Positions 24,944 through 35,170 are shown, counted from the first letter of the stretch. The stretch is DNA of 64,000 nucleotides from an uncultured Prevotellaceae bacterium (GCA_902789415.1 CADAOD010000003.1:62001-126000), one strand, 5' to 3'. Program-made: numbers and translations. Notes: generated by a model not told the origin, from the sequence alone.

Positions 24944-27900
24944 TCTCGTCCTGAGTAATATAGTTCCGATGAAGGGGCAGGGAGTTTGGCGTTATCGTAA
25001 ACTTCCTGCCTTTTTCCATGTTCAGTGTTACCTTCTGGAATCTGGGGGCGGCTAACATATAACGATCGGTAGCCGGACAAACAGGATAGAATCCGATAGA
25101 ACCAAACACATACCAAGCCGACATCTGACCAGCATCATCGTTACCCGACAAGCCGCCTGGGGTGTCGTTATACTCTGTATCAAGGATATGGGCTACACGC
25201 TCGATGGTCTTTTCGCGCTTGTCGATAAAGTCGTAAAGCCAGGCTATCTGATGACAAGGCTCGTTGCCGTGCCAGTAGCGTCCTTCTGAGAAGAGTGAGT
25301 CGAGCTTGGCCTCGAACTTCTCCTTGCCACCAAGCACATCGATGAGGCCTTCTACATTCTGTGGTACATACCAGGTATAGTGACAGGTTGCCCCCTCGGT
25401 AATGTACGACTTGCGATGGATAAAGTCGGTGTTGTTCTCAAACTTTCCGTTCTGATGGCGACCGTCGCAATAGCCTGTCTTGGGATTGATCACGTTGCGC
25501 CAGTTTTCTGAGCGACGCATCAGTTCCTTGTAATCCTGCTCCTTGCCTAAAGTCTTAGCCAACTGGGCTACAGCAAAATCGTCGAACGCATATTCAAGGG
25601 TTCGTGAGGTCTGCTCATCCTGGTGGAAAGCCTCTTTCACACCATCCTCCAAGGGGATATATCCGTATTTCAGGTACGAGGTGAGGGCTCTGCGACCCAT
25701 GCCGTTCTTGTAGTCGTTGAAGTTGGCAGGTGTTTCAAACGCATTCTTACGCATGGCCTCGTAGGCTTTTTCGTAGTCGAAGTTCCTGATACCTTTGATA
25801 TAGGCATCGGCCAGCACAGCGCTACAATGGTCGCCAATCATAGCGGCGGTATATGAGTTCCAGCAAGGGAAGATGGGTAGCCAACCGCCCTCGGTATACA
25901 TGGTTACCAGCGATTGCATCATGTCTGCCGCCTTATCGGGTGCTATCAGCGTATAGAGTGGGTGCAGGGCACGATAGGTGTCCCACATCGAGAAGTCGCC
26001 GTAGAAGGTTCTATGCTCTGAAGGGCATACGATGGCGCCATTGGCAAACTTGGGGTAACTGCCATCCACATCGCTCATTTCGCGAGGGAGGAACGAGCAG
26101 CGATACAGGGCACCATAAAACTGATTGATGCGTGCTGTATTGCTATCCTCAACATCGATGGTGTGCAGTCGCTCAATCCATTGCTGGGCGGTATGCGCCA
26201 TCATGTTGTCAAAATCTAAAGCCTCAGCCTCGATGGCGAAGTTCTTCTCAGCTCCCTTTCTGTTAGTAAAAGATGTGGCAGCCTTCAGGATGATAGGCTG
26301 ATGGGCTTTGCCCTCGAAGGTAAACCAGGCGCATAGGCTATCAACGCCACAATCCTTTATCTCATTATAGGCCTTTAGCAGATAGTGCCCATCGAAACCA
26401 GCCTGCTCGCCCCAACCTTGATAAATGCGATGCACAGGGTTGCGGCCATAGATGGTCTTTGTCTGCTGGTCAATCTGCAGATAGCCCACCTTCTCGTCGC
26501 TATTATGATTCAGTACGATGTGTACTGGTCCGTCCTGCTCAGGGGTGATACGGAAGATGGCAGCATGACTGCTACCTGTCATCTCTATCTTCAGCTGTTC
26601 CTTGGGCAGACGAACGGCATAGTAATGGGGATGCGATATCTCTTGCTGATGCGAGAATGGGGTGGCACGCTCTGTGGGCTTTAAACGCAGTTTGCCGCCA
26701 AGTGCAGCAAGCGTGAACGATCCATAATCCTGTGTGCAACCACCAACTATCCAATGACTGTTACGAATGCCTTGAAACAGCGAGTCAGTATAATAATAAG
26801 GTGCAATGCACTTCTGCTCAGTATCGCGGGTCTGTGGTGTCCAGAAGTTCTGTCCGTTGGGTACGAGTACTGCTGGCAGCGTTTGTCCGTGCTCCTCTGA
26901 CCCTTTGCCAAACAAGCCTGCCGTTTTGGTGTTGGCGGGTGCTGTGCCTACCATGGTGTTTAAGGCACATAGCTGGCGAAGATGTTCAAAGTGGTGTAGG
27001 CGGTCGGCTACCTGTTGCTTCAGCACTTGCCAGCTCATAAAGCCTATTGAGTGCTCGTTATGCAGCAGTTGCACCAGCACGTCGCCCTGTGCATTCTTGT
27101 AGAATATCATCTGCAGGTTAGCTGCCATGGGCAGAATCTCGTCCATATAGTTATACTGCTCGCCTCTCAGATGAACTCCCATCAACGAAAGCAAACGGTA
27201 CAGGTTTGAGTCGTGTCCGAATCGCAAGTCGGCACCCACGCCGCCACGGGCGATGGCTGCATCAGCATCGGCCTCGATACGTTGCCAAAGCGAGATGGCG
27301 CTACGGGCGGGTATGCCATTGTTCTCTATCACGTCGCCATGAACAATCGTCATGCTCTTGTTGTTCTTTTCGTAAACAGCCTGAAACTCTTCGGCTGTAA
27401 AGATATCGTAGAGTGATACGTTCAGCTCAACATCCTGCATATCCGATGCGATGGTGTGTATCTCCATCAGCAGTTTGGCTGGTTCTTTTATTTTCGAGGC
27501 ATCTATGAACAGGGCTTTGATAAATCTGTCGGGCGAGATGGTGAGTGGCACGTTGGTGCTGTTCTCTAACGCTTTTTCCTCAGGCGAGGTATAGGCTATC
27601 CATGCCATATCTTCTTCGCGGGTGATAGGTGTAAGGTGTTGGGTGTTGGATAATAGTTTTATTTCATCCACAAAATTCTCCATGCTCACCTTGCATCTGT
27701 TTACGGTACTGCTATGTGCTGTTAAGTGGGCATCCTTAGTAAACAGCTGGGGGAAGTTCTGGTACATCCTGCGGGCTATGCCACGATGCTGTCGGGCACC
27801 TAAGGCTGTAAGCTGTCCGCCGTTGCCTTTGGCGTTCTTCCATATTTTCTCCAGTCGCTTGCGCACATCCTTACCTAACTTTGTCAGGTTCTTGGTGTCG

Positions 27901-28148
27901 GCAAAATGCTCGTTCACCCAGGTGTATCGTGCATCGTTGGTTAGCCAGCGTGAGCCATGCCTGCCATAATGCGAAATGTAGAACGGCTTGTAACCTGCAG
28001 GGGCTGATTGTAACTGAGGTTTATCTGTACCCGTTTCGATGGGATAGGCATAGTACACGCCGCCCCATTTCTCGTATTGTGCAAACACGGGGTTAGCTAT
28101 CATGCATGCCAACCCTATCAACATCATTGTATATAGTACTTTCTTCAT
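24933..28148 (-). CDS. Histidine acid phosphatase / GH92 alpha-mannosidase fusion
   Basis: 1071 aa with a signal peptide ([24 protein letters not shown]). Residues about 30-425 are a branch-2 histidine phosphatase: [12 protein letters not shown] with catalytic His64, and the proton-donor HD motif in [13 protein letters not shown] near 310, as in MINPP-type phytases. Residues about 455-1071 are a GH92 exo-alpha-mannosidase: [12 protein letters not shown] opening the beta-sandwich, [31 protein letters not shown] and the catalytic [13 protein letters not shown]92 enzymes are calcium-dependent and trim alpha-mannose from N-glycans or mannan. The fusion suggests stepwise removal of phosphate and mannose from phosphorylated mannoglycans. 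The end is slightly shorter than usual for GH92. It is the third gene of an operon with a GH92 enzyme and a TPR kinase. Confidence 0.9.
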   Translation of the reverse strand: MKKVLYTMMLIGLACMIANPVFAQYEKWGGVYYAYPIETGTDKPQLQSAPAGYKPFYISHYGRHGSRWLTNDARYTWVNEHFADTKNLTKLGKDVRKRLEKIWKNAKGNGGQLTALGARQHRGIARRMYQNFPQLFTKDAHLTAHSSTVNRCKVSMENFVDEIKLLSNTQHLTPITREEDMAWIAYTSPEEKALENSTNVPLTISPDRFIKALFIDASKIKEPAKLLMEIHTIASDMQDVELNVSLYDIFTAEEFQAVYEKNNKSMTIVHGDVIENNGIPARSAISLWQRIEADADAAIARGGVGADLRFGHDSNLYRLLSLMGVHLRGEQYNYMDEILPMAANLQMIFYKNAQGDVLVQLLHNEHSIGFMSWQVLKQQVADRLHHFEHLRQLCALNTMVGTAPANTKTAGLFGKGSEEHGQTLPAVLVPNGQNFWTPQTRDTEQKCIAPYYYTDSLFQGIRNSHWIVGGCTQDYGSFTLAALGGKLRLKPTERATPFSHQQEISHPHYYAVRLPKEQLKIEMTGSSHAAIFRITPEQDGPVHIVLNHNSDEKVGYLQIDQQTKTIYGRNPVHRIYQGWGEQAGFDGHYLLKAYNEIKDCGVDSLCAWFTFEGKAHQPIILKAATSFTNRKGAEKNFAIEAEALDFDNMMAHTAQQWIERLHTIDVEDSNTARINQFYGALYRCSFLPREMSDVDGSYPKFANGAIVCPSEHRTFYGDFSMWDTYRALHPLYTLIAPDKAADMMQSLVTMYTEGGWLPIFPCWNSYTAAMIGDHCSAVLADAYIKGIRNFDYEKAYEAMRKNAFETPANFNDYKNGMGRRALTSYLKYGYIPLEDGVKEAFHQDEQTSRTLEYAFDDFAVAQLAKTLGKEQDYKELMRRSENWRNVINPKTGYCDGRHQNGKFENNTDFIHRKSYITEGATCHYTWYVPQNVEGLIDVLGGKEKFEAKLDSLFSEGRYWHGNEPCHQIAWLYDFIDKREKTIERVAHILDTEYNDTPGGLSGNDDAGQMSAWYVFGSIGFYPVCPATDRYMLAAPRFQKVTLNMEKGRKFTITPNSLPLHRNYITQDEIKY
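24976..25015 (+). terminator. Intrinsic terminator of the GH3 gene, inside the opposing gene
   Basis: GGCAGGGAGTTT pairs with AAACTTCCTGCC (12 positions, one G-U), 11-base loop, then five T residues at 25011-25015. It lies 33 bases after the GH3 stop, within the C-terminal codons of the GH92 fusion on the other strand. Confidence 0.8.
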
Positions 28149-28160
28149 ATCTTAATTATA

Positions 28161-30002
28161 TCAGTATCTTAGTAGTTCAAAAATAAAACGTGCACCTTGC
28201 TTATAATCGGTGTCAATCCATAGGTTACCGCCCAGTCGCTGGGCCACAGAGCGTGCTATGGTAAGTCCGATGCCAGTACCATCGGCAAACTCGTTCAGTT
28301 GTACAAACTCTTCGAAAATATGTTCGCTCTCATCAGCAGGAATGCCGATGCCTGTATCTTCTACGATAAAACGAACCAGACCATCGATAGCCTCGGCTTG
28401 GAGGGTGATAGTGCCCTCGTGTGTAAACTTTGCGGCATTCTCTAATAGCTGTGCAAGAATGCGCGAGGCATGTAACTTGTGGGTTAGCACAGTAAGTGCA
28501 TTGGTAGTTGCATCTATCTGTATCTTGAACGTTACAGCTGCCTCCCTGTTTGTGGGGCGTGTGTGCAGTTCGATACCTGAGTAACTAATAGCCTGAGCCA
28601 CAATGGTTTGTATGTCGGTATGGTCCTCGCGTTCAATCTTTGCATCGCTGTGAATGTTGCTTATCATCAGCATACGGTCTATCAACTTGGTAATGCGGTC
28701 GGTATTCTCTGTTACCCGCTCCTGCATCTCTTTCTTCTCTCTAACAGGCAGATCCATATCGGGCGAGATGAGCACTTGGGTAAAGCCCGATACGATGTTA
28801 AGTGGTGTTCGTATTTCGTGAGAGATGTTACGGATAAACTCGCTTTTCATCTTTGATGATACTTCGGCTTTCTCGTTGGCTATGTGCAGTTTGTCGTTAA
28901 TGCGCTTTAGTCTGATAGCTGTTCGCCAGCCAAACAGCATCAGTATCAGGAGTGCTACCACCACAGTAGCCGAGGCCAGCACGGTATAGAAGAACTTGGC
29001 GTGGTGTTGCTCTTCCTTGAGCTCATCTACCTGGAAGATGGTGTTCAACTCGTCGAGGTGTTGACGTGCTTCGTGACTAAACACCGAGTCTTTCTCCTGA
29101 TACAGGCGCTGATAAATCTGTGCCGCATCGTTTCCTCGTCCTAACTGCATCAGGGCTTGGGCTCTTATCTCGTCGTTATGGTCGTCCTTTTCGTTGGTAA
29201 TAAACTTTACGCTGTCGGTATAAAGGAGTGCGTTGGCTGCATCGCCTGCTGCCATATAGTAGCGGGCCTGCATTTTATAATAGTGGTGCAGACTGAGCGA
29301 GGTGTTAATCAGACGGGCATGATGCTGGGCGGTGTCAAGCGCCATTTGGGCATCATGAAGTCTGTTTAGTCCGATAAAGGCGGCAGCACGTGCCAGATAG
29401 CAGGCGTTATAGCATTCGCGAACATGTGGTTTCTTAACCTTGCCAACCTTGGTAAGCAGATAATGCATCCACTCGTTGGTTTCCTGCAGTTCCTGCTGGT
29501 ATTGCTTGTTGTAATCGTAAGCCTTGGCAATGCGATAGTAGATGTTGCTGATAGAGTTAAAGTCGTCCTCGTCCTTCATCAGTTCGGCATAGTGCTTCAG
29601 CGCCTCAACGGCAGGCTCTGTCTGCTTCATGTTCAGATAAATCACACCTATCTGTTTATAGGCCATCGCACGTCCTAACTTGTTGTCGCGCTCCTGGGCA
29701 TCGCTCAGCATGCGCTGTGTTTCCTGCAATGCTGTCTGCAGTTTGCCCTGTGCGCTCAGGGCGTTGGCTTTTAGTTGCCAGGTACGATAATAGTTGTCCC
29801 ACTCGTTATGCGAGCCGAACCACTCCATTTGCACTTCGGCCTCTTGGGCCAACTTGCTGGTTTGCGATGAGTTTTTGAGTGTCACTATCTTCTGCCATCG
29901 TGCTTCACTCTCTTGTTTTACATCCGCAGCGCCGCCACGAACTGCATAGAGTGCTAAGCCCCATGTTAGCAGAGCGATAACTATTAATAGCCGTTTTGTC
30001 AT
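28161..30002 (-). CDS. TPR-containing membrane sensor histidine kinase
   Basis: 613 aa from ATG 30002, chosen because it overlaps the GH92 stop by 4 bases (ATGA). Signal-anchor start (MTKRLLIVIALLTWGLALYA), about seven TPR-like helical pairs (50-320), a membrane segment near 325-350 (TVLASATVVVALLILMLFGW), a HisKA domain with ISHEIRTPLN, and a HATPase_c domain with intact G1 (DTGIGIP) and G2 (GTGIGLTIA) boxes. No receiver or DNA-binding domain is attached, so a separate response regulator is needed. It lies between two GH92 genes, so it probably senses a product of mannoglycan breakdown; this is inferred from position. The catalytic part is close to that of the kinase at 37045-39135. Confidence 0.9.
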   Translation of the reverse strand: MTKRLLIVIALLTWGLALYAVRGGAADVKQESEARWQKIVTLKNSSQTSKLAQEAEVQMEWFGSHNEWDNYYRTWQLKANALSAQGKLQTALQETQRMLSDAQERDNKLGRAMAYKQIGVIYLNMKQTEPAVEALKHYAELMKDEDDFNSISNIYYRIAKAYDYNKQYQQELQETNEWMHYLLTKVGKVKKPHVRECYNACYLARAAAFIGLNRLHDAQMALDTAQHHARLINTSLSLHHYYKMQARYYMAAGDAANALLYTDSVKFITNEKDDHNDEIRAQALMQLGRGNDAAQIYQRLYQEKDSVFSHEARQHLDELNTIFQVDELKEEQHHAKFFYTVLASATVVVALLILMLFGWRTAIRLKRINDKLHIANEKAEVSSKMKSEFIRNISHEIRTPLNIVSGFTQVLISPDMDLPVREKKEMQERVTENTDRITKLIDRMLMISNIHSDAKIEREDHTDIQTIVAQAISYSGIELHTRPTNREAAVTFKIQIDATTNALTVLTHKLHASRILAQLLENAAKFTHEGTITLQAEAIDGLVRFIVEDTGIGIPADESEHIFEEFVQLNEFADGTGIGLTIARSVAQRLGGNLWIDTDYKQGARFIFELLRY

Positions 30003-32611
30003 TCCATACGCCAATTGATACCTAAAGGATTATTACGCATTTCGAGCACGAGAGGCAGATTGTGTTTCAATGAGATACACATTTCTGTAAGATCGATATC
30101 AGCACGTACTTTTATAGTATCGTTTGTCGAGGCTGTTTTTCGCCAGGTAATACCATCGTAGATAAAGTAGCCTTTTTCCTGCAATTCCTTAAGGGCCTTT
30201 TGCGAGATAAAGGCAAACGTGCCCTTGGCTTCGTAGATAGCACCATCGGCAGATGGCATCTCCCAGCAGAACCCGTTACCGTTCTCTACCACAGCGCGAG
30301 GTATTCTGTAAGTAGCCTCTTTGCAGGTAAATATTAAGGTGTCGGCCTGCCAGACATAGGCCAAAGGCCAGGTACGGTGCTGCTGGTTAAGTGTAAAGCT
30401 GATGCTGCCGCAGGGGGTGAGGGTAGCTTTTAGGTTGTTTCCAACTTGGAAACTGGTTGTTTCTGCCTTGGAAACACTTTGTTTCTTACTTGGAAACACT
30501 TTGTTTCCGCCTTCTGCACGCTTCTTAGACACATAGAACACCAATTCGCCACCTTGCATCAGGTCGGCATGTTCCAAGCGGCCCTTCTCAAGCAGCTGCC
30601 CATTCAGGGTTACCTTCTCAAAGTGGGTGCCCTTGCCTTTCAGTACGCCATGTAGTGTTTTGCCATTGGATAGCTGCAGGGTCCATTCTGGTATCAGTGG
30701 GGCGTGCAGCAGATAGTAGCTCTGACCGGCATTGGGGTAGAGGCCCATCATGTGGAAGGCTAACCACGACGACATGGCACCGCTATCATCGTTACCTGGC
30801 AGACCATCGGGTTTATCGTTATAGTTCTCGCTGATAATCTGGCGGACACGATCCGAAGTCAGGTCGGGTCTGCCAATCCAGTGATACAGACAAGGTGTAA
30901 GGAACGAGGGCTCGTTGCCTACGTTATAACGCTTGCGGTCAAAGAACATATCCAGTCGCTTGCGGAAAGTCTCTGCGCCGCCACAAGCTTCTATCAGTCC
31001 TGGTACATCGTGAGGGATACTAAGCGAATATTCGGCAGAAAGCGCTTCGTAGAAGAATGTGCTCCACCAAGGCAGATACCAAGGTGCTACTTTGGTGATG
31101 GGGGTATATGGAATGGTGGGATGGAACACTTTCGACTTACCCCAGGGCACAGAATCGAGCCATTGGCCATTGGCATCCTTGGGCATGATATAACCTTTCA
31201 CATCGTCCCACTCATAGTCGGCTCGCCACAGGTTCTTCCAGTTCTGCGACTGCTTCAGGTAGCGGTCGTAAACATCCATGCGACCAAGTCCCTTGGCTAC
31301 CAGCGCAATGCAGTAATCGTTGTAGGCATACTCGATGGTGCGCGTGCCAGCACGGTCGATGCCATAAGGCAGATAACCATATTTCAGGTACTCATGCAGT
31401 CCGCCACGACCGTGTTTCTCGTGGTCGGCACCTGGATCCACCTCGGCATCCTTCAGCATGGCCTGTAGGGCATAGTTATAGTCGATACCTTCTATGCCTT
31501 TGGCAAAGGCATCGGCAATCACCACCTCGGCATTCGAACCGCCTTGGGTGCGTCCGTTGCAATCGCCACTGCGGGCATCGGGCATATAACCTTCGCGTTT
31601 ATAGATGTTCAGCAGCGCATTTACGATATCCGCCTCGCGCTTGGGATCAATCAGGGTGATGAGTGGCGAGCTGGAACGATAAGTATCCCAGATGGCATAA
31701 TAATCGTCGTAGTAAGGCCTCTCTGTCCACTTGGGATTCTCGCCAGTCTTATCCACAGGCATAATCATGGTGTGATATAGGGCTGTGTAAAACATGCGTT
31801 TATCAGCCTCTGTACCTTTTATCTGGATACGACTCAGCAGCTGCTCCCAACTATTGCGAAGGGTGCTTAACTGGGTGTCGAAGTCACAAGCAGGAATGTT
31901 GCGCTTGGCTTGCTGCTCGCTAACGTACGATATACCTATCTTTATATGAACCAAGGAATCGGCAAACTCAATTGTGTTTTTGCTCTTTTGCACAAATGCT
32001 TGATCGCTCACCAAACAAAAATACACCGTATAGGCATCGCCGTTGTTCCAACCACCACGAACCCTTGTGTAGCCGCGTACCTCGTGATTGTTCACCACCT
32101 CAACTTCGCCACCAATAAACTGCTGTTGCTCGCGCTGGTCGGGTATGGGATTCTTACCCAAGTAATGCGTGGCATCAATCAGTAACGAACCACTTGTTGG
32201 GTAGTGTATGCGATAAAAGGCGCAACGCTCCGAGGTGGTAATCTCTGTGCGTATACCATTCTCGAAAGTGGTGGCATAATAGCCCAGCGCAAAATCCTCG
32301 TTCGTGCGCTTCTGGGGCGTAACGCCTGGTTGTATCAGTATGTTACCATATTTCTGACCACCGCCTGTGCCGCTTACATGGGTTTGCGAGAAGCCTGTTA
32401 CCTCTTCGGGCATCTTGGCCCAGCCGGCATTGGGCTTAACGGTGCAGTCGGGACCGGGTTTGCACATACCAAAAGGCATCGACGGACCAGGGAATGTTCT
32501 TCCCACGCCCTCACTACCAATACGCGGATCAACATACTGCCAAACGCCAGCCATACTCACCATCGAACACAGCAGCAAGCATACGGTTATCGAAATTGTT
32601 TTTAGTTTCAT
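29999..32611 (-). CDS. GH92 family alpha-mannosidase
   Basis: 870 aa from ATG 32611 (signal peptide MKLKTISITVCLLLCSMVSMA). The mature protein starts VWQYVDPRIGSEGVGRTFPGPSMPFGMCKPGPD, the standard GH92 opening, followed by the (alpha/alpha)6 domain with YDDYYAIWDTYRSSSPL, GNEPSFLTPCLYHW and the catalytic GNDDSGAMSSW. It is longer than the usual 740-780 aa: the extra residues are C-terminal and include a stretch encoded by a 22-bp repeat array (30437-30511; residues about 700-725, FPSKKQSVSKAETTSFQVGN), placed in the C-terminal beta-structure. It is the first gene of the operon with the TPR kinase and the phosphatase fusion, and should release mannose from alpha-mannosides in the periplasm or at the surface. 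Confidence 0.93.
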   Translation of the reverse strand: MKLKTISITVCLLLCSMVSMAGVWQYVDPRIGSEGVGRTFPGPSMPFGMCKPGPDCTVKPNAGWAKMPEEVTGFSQTHVSGTGGGQKYGNILIQPGVTPQKRTNEDFALGYYATTFENGIRTEITTSERCAFYRIHYPTSGSLLIDATHYLGKNPIPDQREQQQFIGGEVEVVNNHEVRGYTRVRGGWNNGDAYTVYFCLVSDQAFVQKSKNTIEFADSLVHIKIGISYVSEQQAKRNIPACDFDTQLSTLRNSWEQLLSRIQIKGTEADKRMFYTALYHTMIMPVDKTGENPKWTERPYYDDYYAIWDTYRSSSPLITLIDPKREADIVNALLNIYKREGYMPDARSGDCNGRTQGGSNAEVVIADAFAKGIEGIDYNYALQAMLKDAEVDPGADHEKHGRGGLHEYLKYGYLPYGIDRAGTRTIEYAYNDYCIALVAKGLGRMDVYDRYLKQSQNWKNLWRADYEWDDVKGYIMPKDANGQWLDSVPWGKSKVFHPTIPYTPITKVAPWYLPWWSTFFYEALSAEYSLSIPHDVPGLIEACGGAETFRKRLDMFFDRKRYNVGNEPSFLTPCLYHWIGRPDLTSDRVRQIISENYNDKPDGLPGNDDSGAMSSWLAFHMMGLYPNAGQSYYLLHAPLIPEWTLQLSNGKTLHGVLKGKGTHFEKVTLNGQLLEKGRLEHADLMQGGELVFYVSKKRAEGGNKVFPSKKQSVSKAETTSFQVGNNLKATLTPCGSISFTLNQQHRTWPLAYVWQADTLIFTCKEATYRIPRAVVENGNGFCWEMPSADGAIYEAKGTFAFISQKALKELQEKGYFIYDGITWRKTASTNDTIKVRADIDLTEMCISLKHNLPLVLEMRNNPLGINWRME
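30437..30511. repeat. 22-bp palindromic repeat array inside the GH92 coding sequence
   Basis: Units begin at 30437, 30459 and 30481 with exactly 22-bp period, and a fourth starts at 30503 but decays. Unit 1 is GTTTCCAACTTGGAAAC plus five bases. Three units equal 66 bases, so the reading frame is kept. The repeat codes for a polar, Ser/Lys-rich loop in the C-terminal part of the enzyme. Confidence 0.85.
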
Positions 32612-32615
32612 GCTG

Positions 32616-32623
32616 CAAATATA
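32616..32623 (-). promoter_or_regulatory. -7 element directly before the GH92 start codon
   Basis: The plus strand reads CAAATATA, giving TATATTTG on the minus strand, 4 bases before the ATG at 32611. The transcript would be leaderless or nearly so. A CAAA at 32648-32651 gives a 24-base spacer, longer than usual. Confidence 0.45.
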
Positions 32624-32663
32624 CAATTATTTTTCGGGTATATGGCACAAATGATGCATTTTC

Positions 32664-34946
32664 TTAACTTTTTTCGAATTTGCTTTTACCACGCATGGTG
32701 TGGCGCAAGGCACTGAGAAGCTCCTGTGATTCCTGGACGAGGTTCAGGAATACGGTCATACTCTCGATATTCAGATGCTTGGTTTGGATGTCGTGGATGA
32801 TGCGCTGGCGATAGTTTGAGAGGGTGGATTGCAGTTTGGCTGCATCCTCGCGGATGAGAGTGGTGGATTCTGCACTGAGGGCCCGATTAAACAGGTGTAC
32901 AATCTCGTTGCGAACAACCAGAAACTCATTAGCATAGCTGCTGGGGACGGGACTGAAATTATTGCCTACATGCTCTCTGCAAGGTTCGCCCATGCGCTTT
33001 AGGCAATACACCATCTGAGCGAGCGAGTTGATAATCAGAAAGTACCACGTGCCTTTCTCAACGCTGAGCACTGGATCTATACGGCGCAGGGCAATGATCT
33101 GCTTGCGGCGCTGTCGCTTGATATCTTTGCGTTGGCTCTCTGTGAGCACGGTTGTACGCCTAAGCGTGCGGTAATCCTCGTAAAAGAACGCGTTGGTCAG
33201 TGCCACATAATTCTCGGACACCTGACGGAGGTGTTGCGACGTGGTATAATCCACATGTTTGCGGAGCAGTGCCCAACATTCTGTCTTGTCGCCAGCGTGC
33301 AGTATCTGCGTAAATAGTTTGTCGGCTTCGTTGGCTATATTGCTTTTGCCGTAACGCAAATGACTGCGCACAAGCAGGAAGATGGCCAGCATGATGGCTG
33401 CGGCCATAGCTACAAACGACCCGTAGTATAGAACGGTGCAGACCAGGAAACACAAGATGAATGCCACGCCGGCTGTGATGAACCACCCGCCGATAACCGA
33501 CAGCATGCCTGTAATGCGGAACACAGCACTTTCGCGGCTCCATGCCCGATCGGCAAGCGATGCGCCCATGGCCACCATAAAGGTAACGTAGGTGGTTGAC
33601 AACGGTAGTTTGAGTGAGGTACCCAGTGCCACCAGTGCCCCAGCGAGTACCAGATTGACTGCTGCGCGTATCTCGTCGAAAGCTGCTCCCTGCTTCAGAA
33701 CGGCTGCATCGGCATTGAAGCGCGAGTCGATCCATCGTGCCATGCTTCTTGGTATCATCGCAGCTATACTATGGGCTATGCTTCTCGACGTGCGTACCAA
33801 TGTTCGTGCCACGCCACTCGAACCAAACATCTCATCGCCCTCGTCTTGGCGTGAGAGGTCAACCGATGTCTTTACCACGTTCTGGGCCTTTTTTGAGAAT
33901 ATCAATGCCAGTACCATCACCACACCTGCTGCGATGAGATAGGGTGCGGGGGTATGCGCACTGTCCATCAGCGAGCGCATCATAAAGTTGTGCGCATCAC
34001 CATGCCCGTTGGCCGTGTAGTCCTGATAAGCCTCAAGTCCAGTAAGTGGCACGCCCACAAAGTTCACAAGGTCGTTGCCTGCAAAGGCCATTGCCAGGGC
34101 AAAGGTCCCCAGTAGTACAACGAATTTCAGCACAGGCAGTTTCATGGCACTCAGCAAAGTCATCAGTATCGAGAATACCACGATGCCTCCACCGATAATC
34201 CACCACGTGTTCTGATTAACCATCTCCTTCAACTCTGGTGTCATTAAGCAGCTACTCTTCAGGCCGTTGATAAGCAGGAACCAGACTATGGTCGTTACTG
34301 ACAGTCCGCCGAAGATACCAATCTTTAACGATGATGCAAACAGATTTCCCATCTTGCCCGTCTGGTCTGTCGTTCTCCCGTTCACACGGTAGGTGAAGGT
34401 GAAAACAAGGCGTGCTACCCATTGTACCAGTGTGCCGAGCGCAAAGGCAATGGCTACGCTGAGGAATATGCCGAGGATGACCGATATGGCCTTCTCGGTA
34501 TTCAGCAGGTCGCCTAATGAGAGTAGTGTGCCGTCAGTAGCCGTTGCCCCGTGGAGTATCTGCAACAGGGCGATGGCAAAGGTTCCCCCCAACAGTTCGA
34601 ACACCATCGATACGGTGGTGGATGTAGGCATGCCGAGCGTGTTGAAAACGTCAAGCAGTACCACATCGGTCACCATCACAGCCAGAAAGACGCACATCAC
34701 GGCGTAGAACGAGAAATACTGTGGCGTCATGATGCCATGTCGTGCTACGTCCATCATGCCGTTGCTGAGTGCTGCTCCGGCAAATACGCCTATGGCGGCT
34801 ATGATGACGATGGTTCTATATCGTGCCACCCGTGCACCAATGGCAGAGTTCAGAAAGTTTACGGCGTCGTTGCTCACGCCAACCACAAGGTCGAATACCG
34901 CGAGCACAATCAGAAAAATGACTATTCCAAGAAATAACGTATTCAT
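32664..34946 (-). CDS. PiT-family inorganic phosphate transporter with PhoU-like C-terminus
   Basis: 760 aa. Two PHO4-type repeats: the first at 1-170 with VSNDAVNFLNSAIGAR and DVFNTLGMPTSTTVSMVFELLGG, the second at about 240-520 with GNDLVNFVGVPL and GTSLKLPLSTTYVTFMVAMGASLADRAW. Both contain the paired GND and P(T/S)(S/T)TT signatures of PiT cation/phosphate symporters. A cytoplasmic helical region of about 240 residues follows, resembling PhoU-type or DUF47 regulators. It is a low-affinity H+ or Na+ coupled phosphate importer of the inner membrane. The 33-aa membrane protein gene lies 21 bases upstream; both are driven by the minus-strand half of a divergent region with phased TGTAAC boxes shared with the Na/Pi symporter. 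Confidence 0.93.
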   Translation of the reverse strand: MNTLFLGIVIFLIVLAVFDLVVGVSNDAVNFLNSAIGARVARYRTIVIIAAIGVFAGAALSNGMMDVARHGIMTPQYFSFYAVMCVFLAVMVTDVVLLDVFNTLGMPTSTTVSMVFELLGGTFAIALLQILHGATATDGTLLSLGDLLNTEKAISVILGIFLSVAIAFALGTLVQWVARLVFTFTYRVNGRTTDQTGKMGNLFASSLKIGIFGGLSVTTIVWFLLINGLKSSCLMTPELKEMVNQNTWWIIGGGIVVFSILMTLLSAMKLPVLKFVVLLGTFALAMAFAGNDLVNFVGVPLTGLEAYQDYTANGHGDAHNFMMRSLMDSAHTPAPYLIAAGVVMVLALIFSKKAQNVVKTSVDLSRQDEGDEMFGSSGVARTLVRTSRSIAHSIAAMIPRSMARWIDSRFNADAAVLKQGAAFDEIRAAVNLVLAGALVALGTSLKLPLSTTYVTFMVAMGASLADRAWSRESAVFRITGMLSVIGGWFITAGVAFILCFLVCTVLYYGSFVAMAAAIMLAIFLLVRSHLRYGKSNIANEADKLFTQILHAGDKTECWALLRKHVDYTTSQHLRQVSENYVALTNAFFYEDYRTLRRTTVLTESQRKDIKRQRRKQIIALRRIDPVLSVEKGTWYFLIINSLAQMVYCLKRMGEPCREHVGNNFSPVPSSYANEFLVVRNEIVHLFNRALSAESTTLIREDAAKLQSTLSNYRQRIIHDIQTKHLNIESMTVFLNLVQESQELLSALRHTMRGKSKFEKS

Positions 34947-34967
34947 CTATTCTTTTTTTTTATTTAT

Positions 34968-35069
34968 TTAGGCAAGGGCCATAAAGACCACTGCGATGAG
35001 CAACACAAGGAGGATAAACCTCACCCAATTGAAGATTCTCTGAATTTTTTCAGCTTTTTCTTTATTCAT
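34968..35069 (-). CDS. 33-aa single-pass membrane protein upstream of the PiT gene
   Basis: A short gene encoding MNKEKAEKIQRIFNWVRFILLVLLIAVVFMALA: a positively charged amphipathic start (residues 1-13) and one hydrophobic helix (about 14-33), predicted N-in. It begins 37 bases after the minus-strand -7 element at 35106-35113 and ends 21 bases before the PiT start, so it is the first gene of the phosphate transporter operon. A GTCAACC/GGTTGAC inverted repeat (35082-35101) lies in its leader. Small single-pass proteins often modulate transporters. The open frame continues far upstream in the antisense of the symporter gene, but that extension is a shadow. Confidence 0.6.
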   Translation of the reverse strand: MNKEKAEKIQRIFNWVRFILLVLLIAVVFMALA

Positions 35070-35105
35070 AATTCTTATTTCGTCAACCGTTAGTGGTTGA
35101 CATTG

Positions 35106-35162
35106 CAAAGATAAATGGCGCATGTTACAAAACCGTTTCAATCGTGTGATAGAATGGTTACA
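35106..35162 (-). promoter_or_regulatory. Minus-strand phosphate promoter with phased TGTAAC boxes
   Basis: The minus-strand -7 element is TATCTTTG (35113-35106). Ten bases upstream is TGTAAC (GTTACA at 35124-35129 on plus). Further boxes follow in 11-bp phase: GTTTCA at 35135, GTGATA at 35146 and a perfect GTTACA at 35157. The 10-base gap between the first box and the -7 element is the same as on the plus-strand side. Confidence 0.7.
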
Positions 35163-35170
35163 GCGACGTT

